A stretch of 64,000 nt of DNA from Croceicoccus sp. (GTDB taxonomy: Bacteria > Pseudomonadota > Alphaproteobacteria > Sphingomonadales > Sphingomonadaceae). Shown here one piece after another: positions 28,165-38,068 of the stretch. The notes under the pieces are model-generated. The model was not told where the DNA came from. It saw nothing but the letters and a program-made list of their open reading frames with translations, and did not search any database. The first letter of the stretch is position 1. The number at the start of each line of letters is the position of its first letter. The translations under genes and the position numbers were made by a program. The stretch is from the NCBI GenBank assembly GCA_002694745.1, contig NZMY01000036.1, positions 16,600 through 80,599 on the forward strand, read 5' to 3'.

Positions 28165-29138
28165 CCGGCGCCATGTGTTCCGCCCTCACCAGTTCTAATG
28201 GGCGGAGTTTGGCCATTTTCTGGGAGCTTTAACGCACACGGCATCGATTTCCATGATGTCATGGCCAATCATGAATTTTAAGATCGAACGTGTTTTTAGG
28301 ATGCGAATGCGATTTAGCCAAACGTGCTATCGGAAATCGGGATTCTGCCTTTAAGCTTCAGCATTTGAAATTCTGCACCCCTTCCCTTCCCAGCCCGTCT
28401 TTGCTGCTGGCTACACTGAAGTGAGCATCGCCAAACCCCTGATGCAACGTGGAAACCTTGCGATTGGTGGTGCTTCAGCGTCGCGATTGAGAATCAGGTT
28501 GGTACGACAGGGTATCGGGGTGAGACGAGCGTGGGGGACGCTGGTTGCGCGAAATACGACCCATTCCGTACCATTCCTCAAAACACGTTGAGACGAATCA
28601 TTTGGAGATTGAGCATGCCGAAATGGCGGCCTCCTCCGGATAGCACTTGATTAGGTGCAGTTGCCCTTCCCCTCCCCATGCTACTTCCCCCCTAAGTATG
28701 GGGCATTCTTCACATGCGCGTCGGTTAAGGCGGCCGGCGACGGTGGATTGGATCGCAGCACGAGTATCCGATTCCGACTTGGGGTTGTGAGGCGGAGAGA
28801 CGAGCATCAAGCCGGTCTGCACAGACTAGTCGCCGTTGATAATTACGGATTTATTCGGCTGACGGCAGCGTAGTCGGTCGTAATGTTTCTTCGGATGGCG
28901 AAACGTTTCAAGGGGTTCAAACCTCCCCTTCCTGCAAGAGATCTGGGCTGACTATAAAGCCTCTTGATAAGGCCAAACATGCCGCGCCAGCTCCTTAGAT
29001 GTGAGCAAGCAAGCGTCGATTACCTGTGAGGCGACGTATTTGGCCGAGACAGTGGTCTCGATCTGTCAGAGGCTTAGAAAAGTCGGTGCAAAGTGCCGGC
29101 AAAGTATGAAAAGGCGAACAAGACAGCCCGCCCCTCGT
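28165..29138. other. Non-coding stretch between oriV and repA
   Basis: About 970 bases with no reading frame that I would call a gene. Short frames in several phases have no ribosome binding site and no recognisable product. AT-rich patches near 28,230-28,390 could belong to the origin's unwinding region, but no further iteron copies were seen. Confidence 0.5.
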
Positions 29139-30467
29139 TCAGAAGCCGGGTAGCTGGTACTTATTCCGCTCATGGTGCTTCTTCACGAAGCCATAGAAGC
29201 GCTTGGAATAGTTCCGTGGCAACTCGTTTGGGTTGGCACCGAGGAATTCATCGAACGTCTTCATAAGAACGTCGAGATCCCAGCCAGGACATTCCTCTCG
29301 AATTGCTTCGTAGATCTCGCGATCGAGGATGTCTTGCGCTCGACTGCCGCGTGGGGGCTGGGGTGCTTGTCTGGCAGCCTCTCCATAGATCTGGGCGTGG
29401 GGATTGGCCGGATCGGTGTCTTCGAACTTCAGGCTGGCCGCAGTGCGGGTTAAAAGCTGGCGTGTAAGCAGTGGATCGACAAATTTTTCATCCGAGCCGG
29501 ACGGGGACAGCGACTCAAAATTTGCCTGGGAAAAGCACTGTGAAGCTGGATCAGCACACTTGGGCGAGGGAAGGGGAGGGGGTGTGCCGTCATTCGCCAT
29601 TTGCCCGTCCAGGTACTTCCTCATGACCATTTTGAGCTTTGGGCGTGGCATATCGGCACCGATCACTTCGAGATAAATCTCGGGAAGATTGTTGGCTCGC
29701 GCGAGATCAAGAATCTTCTTTTTGAAGGAGGGGAGCGAGCTTTCGCTGCCACTCTTTTGGTGCAGGGTTTCAAAGCCAATTGTGAACCCTGCAGCGCCAT
29801 TACCACCAGCGTGCTTGCGGCTTGCTCGATAAAGCCATTTGCCAAGGCCACTGGTGATTTCGAAATAAAGCGGCGAAATGGCAAGGACGTTCCGCTTTTC
29901 CAATACGCCTTCGAAGAACCACTTCGATAGTGTGATTTCCATTCCAAGCGACCGCTGCGTTTTCTCGTCGACTAGGTGGGTATAGCTATCGATCCACGAG
30001 AAGGTGGTCTCGCGTGTCTTGGAGTTGGCACGAATATTGGTTTTGATCGTGGTCGCCTGAAGGCGGTCGAGCGCTGCTATCAGGCGTTCATAGGCGCGAC
30101 CGCTGACCCCCCAACAAATGCGCTTTAAGAGATTGCCGGGCTGGAGGCGGATAGTAGGCGAAAGGTCGTTGTCCCCCCTTTCGCGCAGCTCGTTCAGGTG
30201 CGACGCCAGATATATCATGATGTCCGCGTCCCAAATTGTCGCCATGCCGTACTCAGGGTTCGCGGACACATGGACGTGAACGCTTTTGTCGGGACTGAGG
30301 TAATCGATGGGCTTGAGGCGCTTCTTCTTCGCTAAGCTGAAGAAGGGGCGCTGCATGGTTTCCTGATAGTCGCGCAGCGAGATGTCGCTGAAATCGGGCA
30401 GCGTAAAAAACATCTCGAACTGGACTTTCCCACCGCCAACGGCGACCGGAGACGCATCAGAGGTCAC
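29139..30467 (-). CDS. repA: Replication initiator RepA (RPA family)
   Basis: This 442-aa protein belongs to the replication initiator protein A family, common on sphingomonad and other alphaproteobacterial plasmids. Recognisable parts include the N-terminal MFFTLPDFSDISLRDYQETM, then MATIWDADIMIYLASHLNE, the winged-helix region VSGRAYERLIAALDRLQAT, and WLYRASRKHAGG. The C-terminal third is variable, ending in a helical segment (YSKRFYGFVKKHHERNKYQL). It is the last gene of a parA-parB-repA run on the minus strand, separated from parB by 106 bases that contain a perfect palindrome. It reads toward the iteron array. Confidence 0.92.
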   Translation of the reverse strand: MTSDASPVAVGGGKVQFEMFFTLPDFSDISLRDYQETMQRPFFSLAKKKRLKPIDYLSPDKSVHVHVSANPEYGMATIWDADIMIYLASHLNELRERGDNDLSPTIRLQPGNLLKRICWGVSGRAYERLIAALDRLQATTIKTNIRANSKTRETTFSWIDSYTHLVDEKTQRSLGMEITLSKWFFEGVLEKRNVLAISPLYFEITSGLGKWLYRASRKHAGGNGAAGFTIGFETLHQKSGSESSLPSFKKKILDLARANNLPEIYLEVIGADMPRPKLKMVMRKYLDGQMANDGTPPPLPSPKCADPASQCFSQANFESLSPSGSDEKFVDPLLTRQLLTRTAASLKFEDTDPANPHAQIYGEAARQAPQPPRGSRAQDILDREIYEAIREECPGWDLDVLMKTFDEFLGANPNELPRNYSKRFYGFVKKHHERNKYQLPGF

Positions 30468-30493
30468 GCTGCAAACCCATTCATTCTAAACGC

Positions 30494-30509
30494 GTCCCAC
30501 GCGTGGGAC
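30494..30509. promoter_or_regulatory. Perfect 16-bp palindrome between parB and repA
   Basis: GTCCCACGCGTGGGAC is a perfect 16-base inverted repeat 27 bases upstream of the repA start. It could be a repA operator, since iteron initiators often repress themselves through inverted half-iterons and it shares CCACG with the fourth iteron. Alternatively it is a parS-type centromere, which in type Ia systems often lies downstream of parB. Confidence 0.5.
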
Positions 30510-30560
30510 ATTGAGGTTAAAACACTGTAATACCGGGATAAAGTACCATTTTACAGACTT

Positions 30561-30578
30561 GCTAAAGTGGGCTTTAGC
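30561..30578. other. Hairpin over the parB stop codon
   Basis: GCTAAAGTGGGCTTTAGC forms a 7-bp stem with a 4-base loop and spans the parB stop codon. No T-run follows on the minus strand, so it is not a standard terminator. It may limit read-through from parAB into repA or mark RNA processing. Confidence 0.35.
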
Positions 30579-31587
30579 TGCTCGCCTTTTGCTTTATCCT
30601 AGCGTTGTCGATCAACGGACGGAGCGCCTCGAGAATTTGATCCGTCGAAAGGTCGTTTGGCGTCAGCGTCAAGGTGAGGCCGCGACCCCGGTCTTGATCG
30701 ACCTGGCCAATTCGGGCGCCACTAACCTCGATCATTACTTTTTGTGATCGGCCCCGACTGGATGTGCTCACCGCCTTGACCAACCTGGCAACGACTTCGG
30801 CACCGGGGATCGGCTCCTCATCGCCTGATTGCCGGAAGCTCTGCTCATTTGCGATGTGGGCTGCCGCTTCCTCCATCTTCGCAAGGCTCACCGGATTGCG
30901 TATCAGGGGTAGGAGCTTGTCCCCATACCGGACGTGGAGATCCATCGGCGAATTAAAGGCACTTACGATCGACTGTGGTATCTCAGTCAGGCCGATGTAT
31001 CGAGCAAGATTAGACGTAGAAACCTTAAGTCTCTCGGCCATCTTACGTTGGACGCCATCGTAATAGGCGTCGACTGCAGCCTTATAATTGAGTCCGCGCT
31101 CTAAATCCGAAATGTCTTCGCGTTCGCGGTTTTCAATGTCAGCGAGACGGAATGCCGCTTCGTCATCAATGTCTTCAATGATCGCGACGAGTTCAATGTC
31201 GGGATAATGATTATCGTTGAGCCAACTGACCGCCCAGTGACGCCGGGTCCCGATAATTAGTTCGTAAGGCCGTTCAGCCTTCGGCGTTCGGCGAACCACC
31301 ACTGGAATGCGGTTGCCGTTCTCCGCTTGGATGGAATCAATGAGGCTACGCAGGCGGGCCTCAGACAACATTGCGTAATCGCGTGCGTTGCCGGGCCAGA
31401 TAGAACACTCAGAAGGCTTGAGCCGGATGGATGGCTTCTTCACCATGCGGGCCGTCTCGCCGAAGCCGTCAAGACGCTTGCTGGTAAAGGTTGTCCGCGG
31501 CTCTTTACGGGGTGTGTCCGCAGCTACGGTAATTGGTTCCGTGGGGCCCGCCGCGAGAGCCTCCCCAATCATGGACCGCCGGCTCAT
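30574..31587 (-). CDS. parB: ParB-family partition protein
   Basis: ParB binds centromere sites and stimulates the ParA ATPase to segregate the plasmid. The 337-aa protein contains a ParB/Srx N-terminal domain, with the nucleotide-pocket motif GTRRHWA near residue 113 in place of GERR. The helix-turn-helix part follows: ENREREDISDLERGLNYKAA, then KVSTSNLARYIGLTEIP. Its ATG overlaps the parA stop by four bases. A short C-terminal domain follows. No separate array of parS repeats was seen nearby. Confidence 0.92.
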   Translation of the reverse strand: MSRRSMIGEALAAGPTEPITVAADTPRKEPRTTFTSKRLDGFGETARMVKKPSIRLKPSECSIWPGNARDYAMLSEARLRSLIDSIQAENGNRIPVVVRRTPKAERPYELIIGTRRHWAVSWLNDNHYPDIELVAIIEDIDDEAAFRLADIENREREDISDLERGLNYKAAVDAYYDGVQRKMAERLKVSTSNLARYIGLTEIPQSIVSAFNSPMDLHVRYGDKLLPLIRNPVSLAKMEEAAAHIANEQSFRQSGDEEPIPGAEVVARLVKAVSTSSRGRSQKVMIEVSGARIGQVDQDRGRGLTLTLTPNDLSTDQILEALRPLIDNARIKQKASS

Positions 31588-32783
31588 GCTGCAGCACTCG
31601 CAAAGGCGTCAGATGAAAGTCCTGCGATGCTGGTGGATGGCCACTGCTGCCGCATCTGTTGAACGACCTCACTAAAAACGGCGTCCAGGTTTTCTCGACA
31701 GCGATTGTAGGTCGCATGTGATGCGGACGGTTTGCTTTCGTAAACCGATCGGAACGCCTGAGTTGCGTTCTTGATTTCCTCAGAAGCGAGGATGGGCTGA
31801 CTGAGCAGATACATGCCGTATGTCGCTTGCATCATCTTCCACATGTCGTTCTCGCCAGGCTTGTTGGGCGAAAAGGCTGAGCACACTACCCGAATGAAAC
31901 CGTAGTCGACCGGTGTGTCGTTTGCCTCCAGCACTTCGATGTTTTCCGCGATTGTGTTCATGAAGTGGATGGTCGAAAGATAGTCGAGTTGGCGTGCAGG
32001 TACGGGCACCAAGAGGCCAGTAGCCGCAGCCATGACATTGAGGCCGAGAAAGCCCATTGCTGGCGGCGGATCGAGTAGGATGACGTCGAAGTCCTTGATG
32101 ACGTTTTCGATACCAATGCGCAGCCGTTGAAGGCCTTCGCGAACGGCTTGTCCGCCCTCACGTAGCGTGGCGGTAAGGTCCCATTCGGCATCCTGAAGCC
32201 CGAGGCTAGAGGGGATGACCTTGATCGTCGGCCAAGCAGTATCGTGGATAGATGCCGGGAAATCGTCGAAATTGCTGCGAGGAGACAAAAAATTCCCGAG
32301 TGTCTTCTCTTCGTCAAGAAGCATCTCAGGCTTGATATCGAACATTGTGGTTGTCGATGCTTGCGGGTCGCAGTCGATCACAAGAACTTTATAGCCGTGA
32401 AGCGCGAGATAATCGGCGAAATGCTTGGTGATGGTCGATTTGCCGACGCCGCCCTTAAAGTTCTGGACGGCTATAACTACCGCGTCTTCATGCTCGGCTT
32501 TTCCGGGATGGATGCCCAAGGACTCGCGAATCTGAGTCAAATCTTCAAGCGTGTAGAAACGGCGTCCGTTCGCCAATTGCTTTGGAGCCGCCAGACGGCC
32601 TTCCTTTTCCGCCTTGGCTAGAGCTTCAGGCGTGCGCCCGACCAGCTCGGCAGCAACACCCGGGCCGAAAGTCATGTCGAGAACCTTACGGTTTTCAGGA
32701 TTGAAGACGATTTTTTTGACCCGATCACTCATCTCTTCGCATGAACGCGTTATTCCGCGCAGCGTATTTACGATGTACGACAT
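31584..32783 (-). CDS. parA: ParA-family partition ATPase (type Ia, with N-terminal HTH)
   Basis: The 399-aa ATPase has a MerR-like winged helix (VAELVGRTPEALAKAEKEGR, about residues 45-64) and the deviant Walker A FKGGVGKST near residue 109. DCDPQAS and LLDPPPAMGFLGLN follow. An N-terminal DNA-binding domain is the mark of type Ia ParA, which represses its own operon. Small inverted repeats at the start codon and just upstream are candidate operators. It forms an operon with parB. The start is supported by the position of the domain, though no strong ribosome binding site is visible. Confidence 0.93.
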   Translation of the reverse strand: MSYIVNTLRGITRSCEEMSDRVKKIVFNPENRKVLDMTFGPGVAAELVGRTPEALAKAEKEGRLAAPKQLANGRRFYTLEDLTQIRESLGIHPGKAEHEDAVVIAVQNFKGGVGKSTITKHFADYLALHGYKVLVIDCDPQASTTTMFDIKPEMLLDEEKTLGNFLSPRSNFDDFPASIHDTAWPTIKVIPSSLGLQDAEWDLTATLREGGQAVREGLQRLRIGIENVIKDFDVILLDPPPAMGFLGLNVMAAATGLLVPVPARQLDYLSTIHFMNTIAENIEVLEANDTPVDYGFIRVVCSAFSPNKPGENDMWKMMQATYGMYLLSQPILASEEIKNATQAFRSVYESKPSASHATYNRCRENLDAVFSEVVQQMRQQWPSTSIAGLSSDAFASAAA

Positions 32784-32822
32784 CGGCTCTTGGCTCCCTG
32801 TGAATCAGTTCCGATGGATCGG
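32771..32822. promoter_or_regulatory. Inverted repeats at the parA start, possible ParA operator
   Basis: CGATGT-ACG-ACATCG (32,771-32,785) spans the parA start codon, and CCGAT-GG-ATCGG (32,811-32,822) lies 28 bases upstream. Type Ia ParA proteins repress their own promoter, so these are plausible operator halves. The function is inferred. Confidence 0.35.
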
Positions 32823-33102
32823 TTTGTATTTAGACAGCAGGATTGGCTCCGGAAGTCAAACCGCCGGCAATCGAGGTGTTGAAAAGCGAACGGAGAGATA
32901 AATGCTTTGCGGTCTACCAACTGCCTTGGGTGATGGCGCTTGCTCGTTAATGAGAGCGCTTTGGGACGCCGGGGTGCCAAAAGGCACAATCGAAAATATT
33001 GGCGGCTCTAACCGGAGCTGATGGGAAAGGAGCAAGATTACTGGCGCAGCAGCTCGCGCGACGAGGACCTTAACTGCGACCAGGTTTCTCATAATTCTGA
33101 AA
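32823..33102. other. Intergenic region between parA and the sbcC terminator
   Basis: No gene is apparent. Short frames on both strands lack ribosome binding sites and recognisable products. The parA promoter (minus strand) should lie at its left end. Confidence 0.5.
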
Positions 33103-33115
33103 GCCCCTTGGGGGC
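33103..33115 (-). terminator. Hairpin downstream of sbcC, candidate terminator
   Basis: On the minus strand GCCCC-CAA-GGGGC is followed by TTTC, 32 bases beyond the sbcC stop codon. The stem is GC-rich but short and the T-run weak, so it is a modest candidate for ending the sbcDC transcript. Confidence 0.4.
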
Positions 33116-33146
33116 CGTTCCGCAAACGTGTCTATCTCTAGGCACA

Positions 33147-36100
33147 CTATCCCGTAACAACGTCCAACCGACTGCGTCCTGGCGCGACCGGGTCAACAAT
33201 AATCTTTACGGGAATACGTTCTTTAAGATCCTCAACATGGCTGATCACGCCAACGCGGCGCCCGGTCGCATGCAGGTTTTCCAGGACTGAAAGAGCCTGA
33301 CCCAAGCTGGAAGGGTCGAGCGAACCGAAACCCTCGTCGATAAACAGGCTTTCAATCCTGACGCCGCGCCCGCTGCTCATTTCCGCAAGACCAAGAGCGA
33401 GGGCTAGACTGACAAGGAAACGTTCACCGCCGGACAGATTGTGAAGCCCGCGAACCTGTCCGGCCAGATCATGGTCGACCACCTGGATCACCATATCGCC
33501 GCCACCGCCGCGTTGCAGAGCGTAACGTGGCTTCAGATCGGACAGTCGCGCATTGGCGGCAACAAGCAGCCGGTCCAGCGTCAATCCCTGGGCATATCGG
33601 CGGAAGCGGTTGCCATTGGCATCCCCGATCAAGCTGCCGAGCTTTAGCCAAGGTTCTGCTTCCTTCCGCCAATCTGCGTGCCGGGCTCGCAATGCCGCAG
33701 TGCGACTGCGCAGACTGTCGTCGCTGGCGATCCTTCCGTCGATCTCGCTCTTGCGTTCTTCTGCTGCGCTGCGTTCGGCGCGTGCCCGTTGAAGCGCTTC
33801 GGCCAATTCCTCGCCTAGCAAGGCAGGGCGGTCGCTTGCCTCGTGCCGCACAAGATCGGTCTTGCGGCTTTGCAGCGCGGCCTGTGCGCCCGTAACGGCA
33901 TCAGACAGCGCCTGCAGCGCCATCTCCTCCTCTTCCCGGTCGGCTTCAGTCGCAGCGGCCGCTTCAATCTCCGTGGCAGTCAACTGGCCGCGTTCCAATG
34001 CAGCAGCGAAATCGGAAGATTGCTGTTCAGCAATATCTTTAAGCCGAGTGGCTTCCTCGCGCGATGATGTCAGCGCCGCCTTGGCCGAGGCTTCCGCGGC
34101 CCGCACTTCACCCAAGGTTTGCTGCGCGGAGTCCCGATCATTGCTGGCAGCGGCAATGCGATCATGAAGTCGAAGTTCCACCGCCGCAACCGTTTCGCCT
34201 GCAAGCAGTGGCGCCCGCTCGTGCTCAAGAGCCTGTTTGTCCTTGGCGATCGCTTCGCACTCGCCCTTTTGCCCCTCCTGACGTGTGCGCGCCACGTTCA
34301 AAGCGGTCTGCGCCGCTTCGCGCGCCGCCCGCAGGCGGGGGAGGGCGGTTGCGGAAGTATTTTGCGCAGCCAGCGCATCATTCCACTCGGCAATTTGCCG
34401 GTTCAGCCAGGCTTCTGCATCGTCCAGCTGCTGCCAGCCAGCTTCTACGCCGGGCAGGGCATTGAGCTTCCGAGCAAGATCTTCGTCAATCCGGGCGAGC
34501 TTTGCCCTGTTCTGCGCCTCGCGCCCTTCGAGTGTAGTAATGCAGGTGCTCGTGGCCTGCATGGCCTTTTGCGCTTCCTCGGCGGCCGAGCGGGCCGTTT
34601 CCAGCGCCTTAAGTGCGTCTTGTTCATCGTTGCGAGCTTGCTGCACTGCCTGCTGCAACCGCCGACCTTCTGCCAATTGCGCCGCGACATCTTCTGCCTG
34701 GACTTGCACCAAGGCGTGCAGATCACTGGCGTCCGGCTCAATCCCGCAAGCCAGCGTCGCATTGGCGAGTTGCTCCCATGCCTCATCGCGCGCCTTGCCA
34801 AGCCGGGCGACACGGTCGCCATATTGTGCCACATCGGTAGCCAGCTGGGCGGCCTGACCCTCCAGCGCCGTGATCTCGCTTCCCAACGCAGCTTCACGTC
34901 GCTGCGCTTCAGTCAGTTTGGCAGCCAGTTCCTCGGCATGGTTCACAGCCTCGGAGACGGGGGCATTCAGCAGTGCAGTCAACGCATCAACTTCATGCTC
35001 GCTCGATCCGCAAACGGGGCAGGGCTCTCCGGGGACCAGCGTAGCGCGCAAACGCGCCGCAGCGGCGTCGCCCGCCAGCGAAACCCTATCCGCCGTGCTG
35101 CGCGCCCCTGCGGCCTCGGCGGTGAGCACTGGCATGCGTTCTGCCAAGTTGGTTCGCTGGTCTTGCGCTTCCGTAAGCTTCTGCGCCGTCTGCCGGTGCC
35201 GATCACGACGATCTTCCAGCGCCTGACTGGCTTCGGACAGCTGGTTCGCGGCACTTTCCATTTCCCGAATAGCGGCGGGAATAGCAGACAGTTGCTGATA
35301 TTGTTCCCGCAATGCTTCGAGATGCTGTTCATCAGGTGCTGCCGCTTCAGCATCGGTTAGCTTTTTGCGGGACGCATTCAGTGCTTCTTGCGTAGCGCTA
35401 CGTGCTTCGGCGGTGTGCTTCGCCCGCTCTTCTATTTGCGCAAGTTCGCTGCGCGCCTCGTCCAGTTCGCGCCCGCTGCGCACCAGCAGTTCAGTCAATT
35501 CGCGATGTTCGGCCAAATCGGCCCTGATGGCGTCACTTTCGCGCGCAAGACCGCGAAACGCTTCGTTTTCTGCGATCCACCGGGTGCGGTTCTCCAATTC
35601 CCCTTCGCAAGCAGAGAAGGCGTCATCGGCCTCGGTGAAACTCCTCTCTGCTTCCTGCAAATCCTTCGCCAGCGCACGGGTCCGTTCGTCGGCCTCGGAG
35701 GCACGGCGAGCGAGATCGGTAATCCGCTCATCCAGTGCGCGAGCCTTGGCGATCTCGGGGCGCATGGCTTCGACTTCGGCCTGAATCTGTGCCAAGGCTG
35801 CTGTAGCCGCGGCATCCGCCGTGACCGCGCTTTCCAAGGCAAGTGACTGTTCCGCCAGTCTGGCTTCTGCAACTCCGATCCGATCGCTCGCTTCCTGCGC
35901 TTGTTGCGTGGCCTGCTGCATCGCGCGCCAGGACGGTACCAATTGTGCTGCCCGCTTTGCCGCCGCCAAGGCGGCCCGCCGCGGAGCGGCCTGGTCCTGA
36001 GCCTCTTGCGCCGCTGTCACGGCTTGGTCGGCGTTCAGTACGGCGTCAGCCAGTTGTGTGCCGACCTGCTCCCAGCGCTGGGCTTCCTGCAATGTCTCTA

Positions 36101-36848
36101 GGGCCTGCTGCGCTGCTAACAACTCGGCTGCAGCTCCGGCGCCTTCGGCTTCAAGCTCGGCGCGCTCCACATCGTTGAGCCCGTCAAGCGCACGGATCTG
36201 CTCGAGGATGCCTCGCTCCTCTTGCTTCAACTCGTTGGCCTTCTGGCCGGCAAGCCGGCCCACGCGGCTGTAGATATCGGTTCCTGTCAGCGTCTCGAGC
36301 AATTCGGCACGCTCGGAATCATTGGCGTTGAGGAATTTCTCGAATTCGCCCTGTGCCAGCACCACGGCACGTCCGAATTGATCAGGGGTGAGCCCGATCA
36401 ATTTTTCAGTCTTCTCCTTGATGATGGTGAGCTTGTCCGGACCGCCTTCGCCGGTGTCGAGATTGATAAGCGATCTCTCGCGCTGCTTCAGCGTGCCTGT
36501 TCGCGCACGGTCGACCGACCAGCGTGCACGCCAGCGCGTGCCCCTCACTTCGAAATCGACCTCGGCGAAACAGGATTTGGCCCCGTGCCGCATGATGGCG
36601 CGCACGTCATTGGCTGAAAGCTCGTCGCCCGTGCCGGTGATTTTCGCGCCTGAACTGGTCGGCCCAAGCCGCGCCATCGTGTCGAACAGTGCCAGCCCCA
36701 TCGCATCGAGCAGGGTGGACTTGCCGGCACCGGTCGGACCGGTGATCGCAAAGATCCCGGCACTTTCCAGCGGCTCGGCCGTGAAATCGATGTCGAAGGG
36801 CGCTTCAAGGCTGGCGAGATTCTCGCCGCGAATGGCCAATATGCGCAT
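33147..36848 (-). CDS. sbcC: SbcC, SMC-like subunit of the SbcCD nuclease
   Basis: SbcC is the Rad50-like ATPase that with SbcD cuts hairpins and protein-blocked DNA ends. The 1233-aa protein has Walker A GPTGAGKSTLLDAMGLAL near residues 36-53, two long coiled-coil arms, and a zinc-hook CPVCGSSEHEV near residue 612. The C-terminal ABC signature LSGGERFLVSLALALGLAE is near 1139, with Walker B SLFIDEGFGSLD after it. All catalytic elements are present. Its ATG overlaps the sbcD stop by one base (TGATG), so the subunits are coupled. Chromosomal copies are usual; a plasmid copy may be an extra. Confidence 0.95.
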   Translation of the reverse strand: MRILAIRGENLASLEAPFDIDFTAEPLESAGIFAITGPTGAGKSTLLDAMGLALFDTMARLGPTSSGAKITGTGDELSANDVRAIMRHGAKSCFAEVDFEVRGTRWRARWSVDRARTGTLKQRERSLINLDTGEGGPDKLTIIKEKTEKLIGLTPDQFGRAVVLAQGEFEKFLNANDSERAELLETLTGTDIYSRVGRLAGQKANELKQEERGILEQIRALDGLNDVERAELEAEGAGAAAELLAAQQALETLQEAQRWEQVGTQLADAVLNADQAVTAAQEAQDQAAPRRAALAAAKRAAQLVPSWRAMQQATQQAQEASDRIGVAEARLAEQSLALESAVTADAAATAALAQIQAEVEAMRPEIAKARALDERITDLARRASEADERTRALAKDLQEAERSFTEADDAFSACEGELENRTRWIAENEAFRGLARESDAIRADLAEHRELTELLVRSGRELDEARSELAQIEERAKHTAEARSATQEALNASRKKLTDAEAAAPDEQHLEALREQYQQLSAIPAAIREMESAANQLSEASQALEDRRDRHRQTAQKLTEAQDQRTNLAERMPVLTAEAAGARSTADRVSLAGDAAAARLRATLVPGEPCPVCGSSEHEVDALTALLNAPVSEAVNHAEELAAKLTEAQRREAALGSEITALEGQAAQLATDVAQYGDRVARLGKARDEAWEQLANATLACGIEPDASDLHALVQVQAEDVAAQLAEGRRLQQAVQQARNDEQDALKALETARSAAEEAQKAMQATSTCITTLEGREAQNRAKLARIDEDLARKLNALPGVEAGWQQLDDAEAWLNRQIAEWNDALAAQNTSATALPRLRAAREAAQTALNVARTRQEGQKGECEAIAKDKQALEHERAPLLAGETVAAVELRLHDRIAAASNDRDSAQQTLGEVRAAEASAKAALTSSREEATRLKDIAEQQSSDFAAALERGQLTATEIEAAAATEADREEEEMALQALSDAVTGAQAALQSRKTDLVRHEASDRPALLGEELAEALQRARAERSAAEERKSEIDGRIASDDSLRSRTAALRARHADWRKEAEPWLKLGSLIGDANGNRFRRYAQGLTLDRLLVAANARLSDLKPRYALQRGGGGDMVIQVVDHDLAGQVRGLHNLSGGERFLVSLALALGLAEMSSGRGVRIESLFIDEGFGSLDPSSLGQALSVLENLHATGRRVGVISHVEDLKERIPVKIIVDPVAPGRSRLDVVTG

Positions 36849-38068
36849 CAGGCATCCTCCTGCCGGGCCGCATCGACCAGTTCGGCAAAGGCGGATAGCA
36901 GATCATCGCCGGGATCGCCGTGCCCTTCGTCGCGGTGGAGCGCGGCGAAGATCTCCGCAGGTTCCATTTCCTCGATCTGCTTGCCGTCCCACGCCGTGGG
37001 TTCAGCGGACTGATGGACAGATTGCCGCACGATCCGCGTCAGCCGAACGGGCAGGTCGCGGATCGCCTGCTGGATTTCATGCTGGAGGAACGGTTGCGGC
37101 CCATCGGTCGCAACAGTGATTTCGAGGAACGGCCAGAAGTCGCGCGGCGTATCGGGATCGAGCCGGGCGGAGAGCGCACGTAGTTCTTCCAGCACATCGC
37201 CCAGCGGAGCGCCGCCGTGAGGGGGTACGGCGATGAACGGGGCCGGTCGGGGGATCGGCTCAAGCTCCACTTCCGTCCCACCATCCGCGATGCGCACTAC
37301 CGCGATGGAATGGCGGTAGTCCCTCTCGGTCGCAGACAGCGGGAAGGGCGAGCCGGAGTAGCGGATGGGGCAGGGGCCCTTGATCTGCTGCGGGCGGTGC
37401 AAATGCCCAAGCGCGACATAGGCGCAGCGATCATCGAACAGGCTGGATGCCTGCGCTTCCTCTCCGCCGACCAGGATATTGCGTTCCGACCGTTCGGAGA
37501 TCTCACCGCCGGCGACATGCAAATGTCCCATCACTACCAGGGGCAGACCATCGGCACGGCGAGCACCTTCCTCGATGATGGCAGAATAGAGCCCGTCCAA
37601 TCCCGCCACCCCATAATCGCCGGGGCGGCAGAACGGCACTGCTGCCACAAGAGCCGCGGTTGCTCCATCTTGGCCTGCAATCTTCGCGAAAAGGCGGTCA
37701 TGATCCACTTCGCCTTCGCGGCGCGGAAGCTTGCCGACAAGGTGCAGCCGAGTGTTGTCGACCAGTGCTCCGGGCAGATCGACGCGTGCTGCGCTGTCGT
37801 GATTGCCGCCTGTAATGACGATTTGCAGGCGCGGCATCCGTGCCATCGCATCGCGCAGGAAGCGGAACAAACGCTGGATTGCGGCCGTAGGCGGATTGGC
37901 GACATCATAGATATCGCCCGCTACCAGCAGGCAATCGGCCCCCAGTGTCTCGAGCCGATCCAGCAGCCAGGCGAGAAACGCGTCATGCTCGGCTTCGCGC
38001 GGGTGGGCATGGAGTTCGTGGCCGAGGTGCCAGTCAGAGGTGTGAACGATCGTCAGCGGTGTGGTCAT
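36848..38068 (-). CDS. sbcD: SbcD, Mre11-like nuclease subunit
   Basis: SbcD is the metallophosphoesterase nuclease of SbcCD. The 406-aa protein starts MTTPLTIVHTSDWHLGHELH and shows the family motifs in order: SDWHLG, LLVAGDIYDVANP, ITGGNHDSAAR, VMGHLHVAGGE and ALGHLHRPQQI. The frame is open 14 codons further upstream to 38,110, but the start at 38,068 places the first beta-strand where the family has it. It precedes sbcC. The divergent HEPN gene begins about 190 bases away, so promoters for both lie between. Confidence 0.95.
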   Translation of the reverse strand: MTTPLTIVHTSDWHLGHELHAHPREAEHDAFLAWLLDRLETLGADCLLVAGDIYDVANPPTAAIQRLFRFLRDAMARMPRLQIVITGGNHDSAARVDLPGALVDNTRLHLVGKLPRREGEVDHDRLFAKIAGQDGATAALVAAVPFCRPGDYGVAGLDGLYSAIIEEGARRADGLPLVVMGHLHVAGGEISERSERNILVGGEEAQASSLFDDRCAYVALGHLHRPQQIKGPCPIRYSGSPFPLSATERDYRHSIAVVRIADGGTEVELEPIPRPAPFIAVPPHGGAPLGDVLEELRALSARLDPDTPRDFWPFLEITVATDGPQPFLQHEIQQAIRDLPVRLTRIVRQSVHQSAEPTAWDGKQIEEMEPAEIFAALHRDEGHGDPGDDLLSAFAELVDAARQEDA

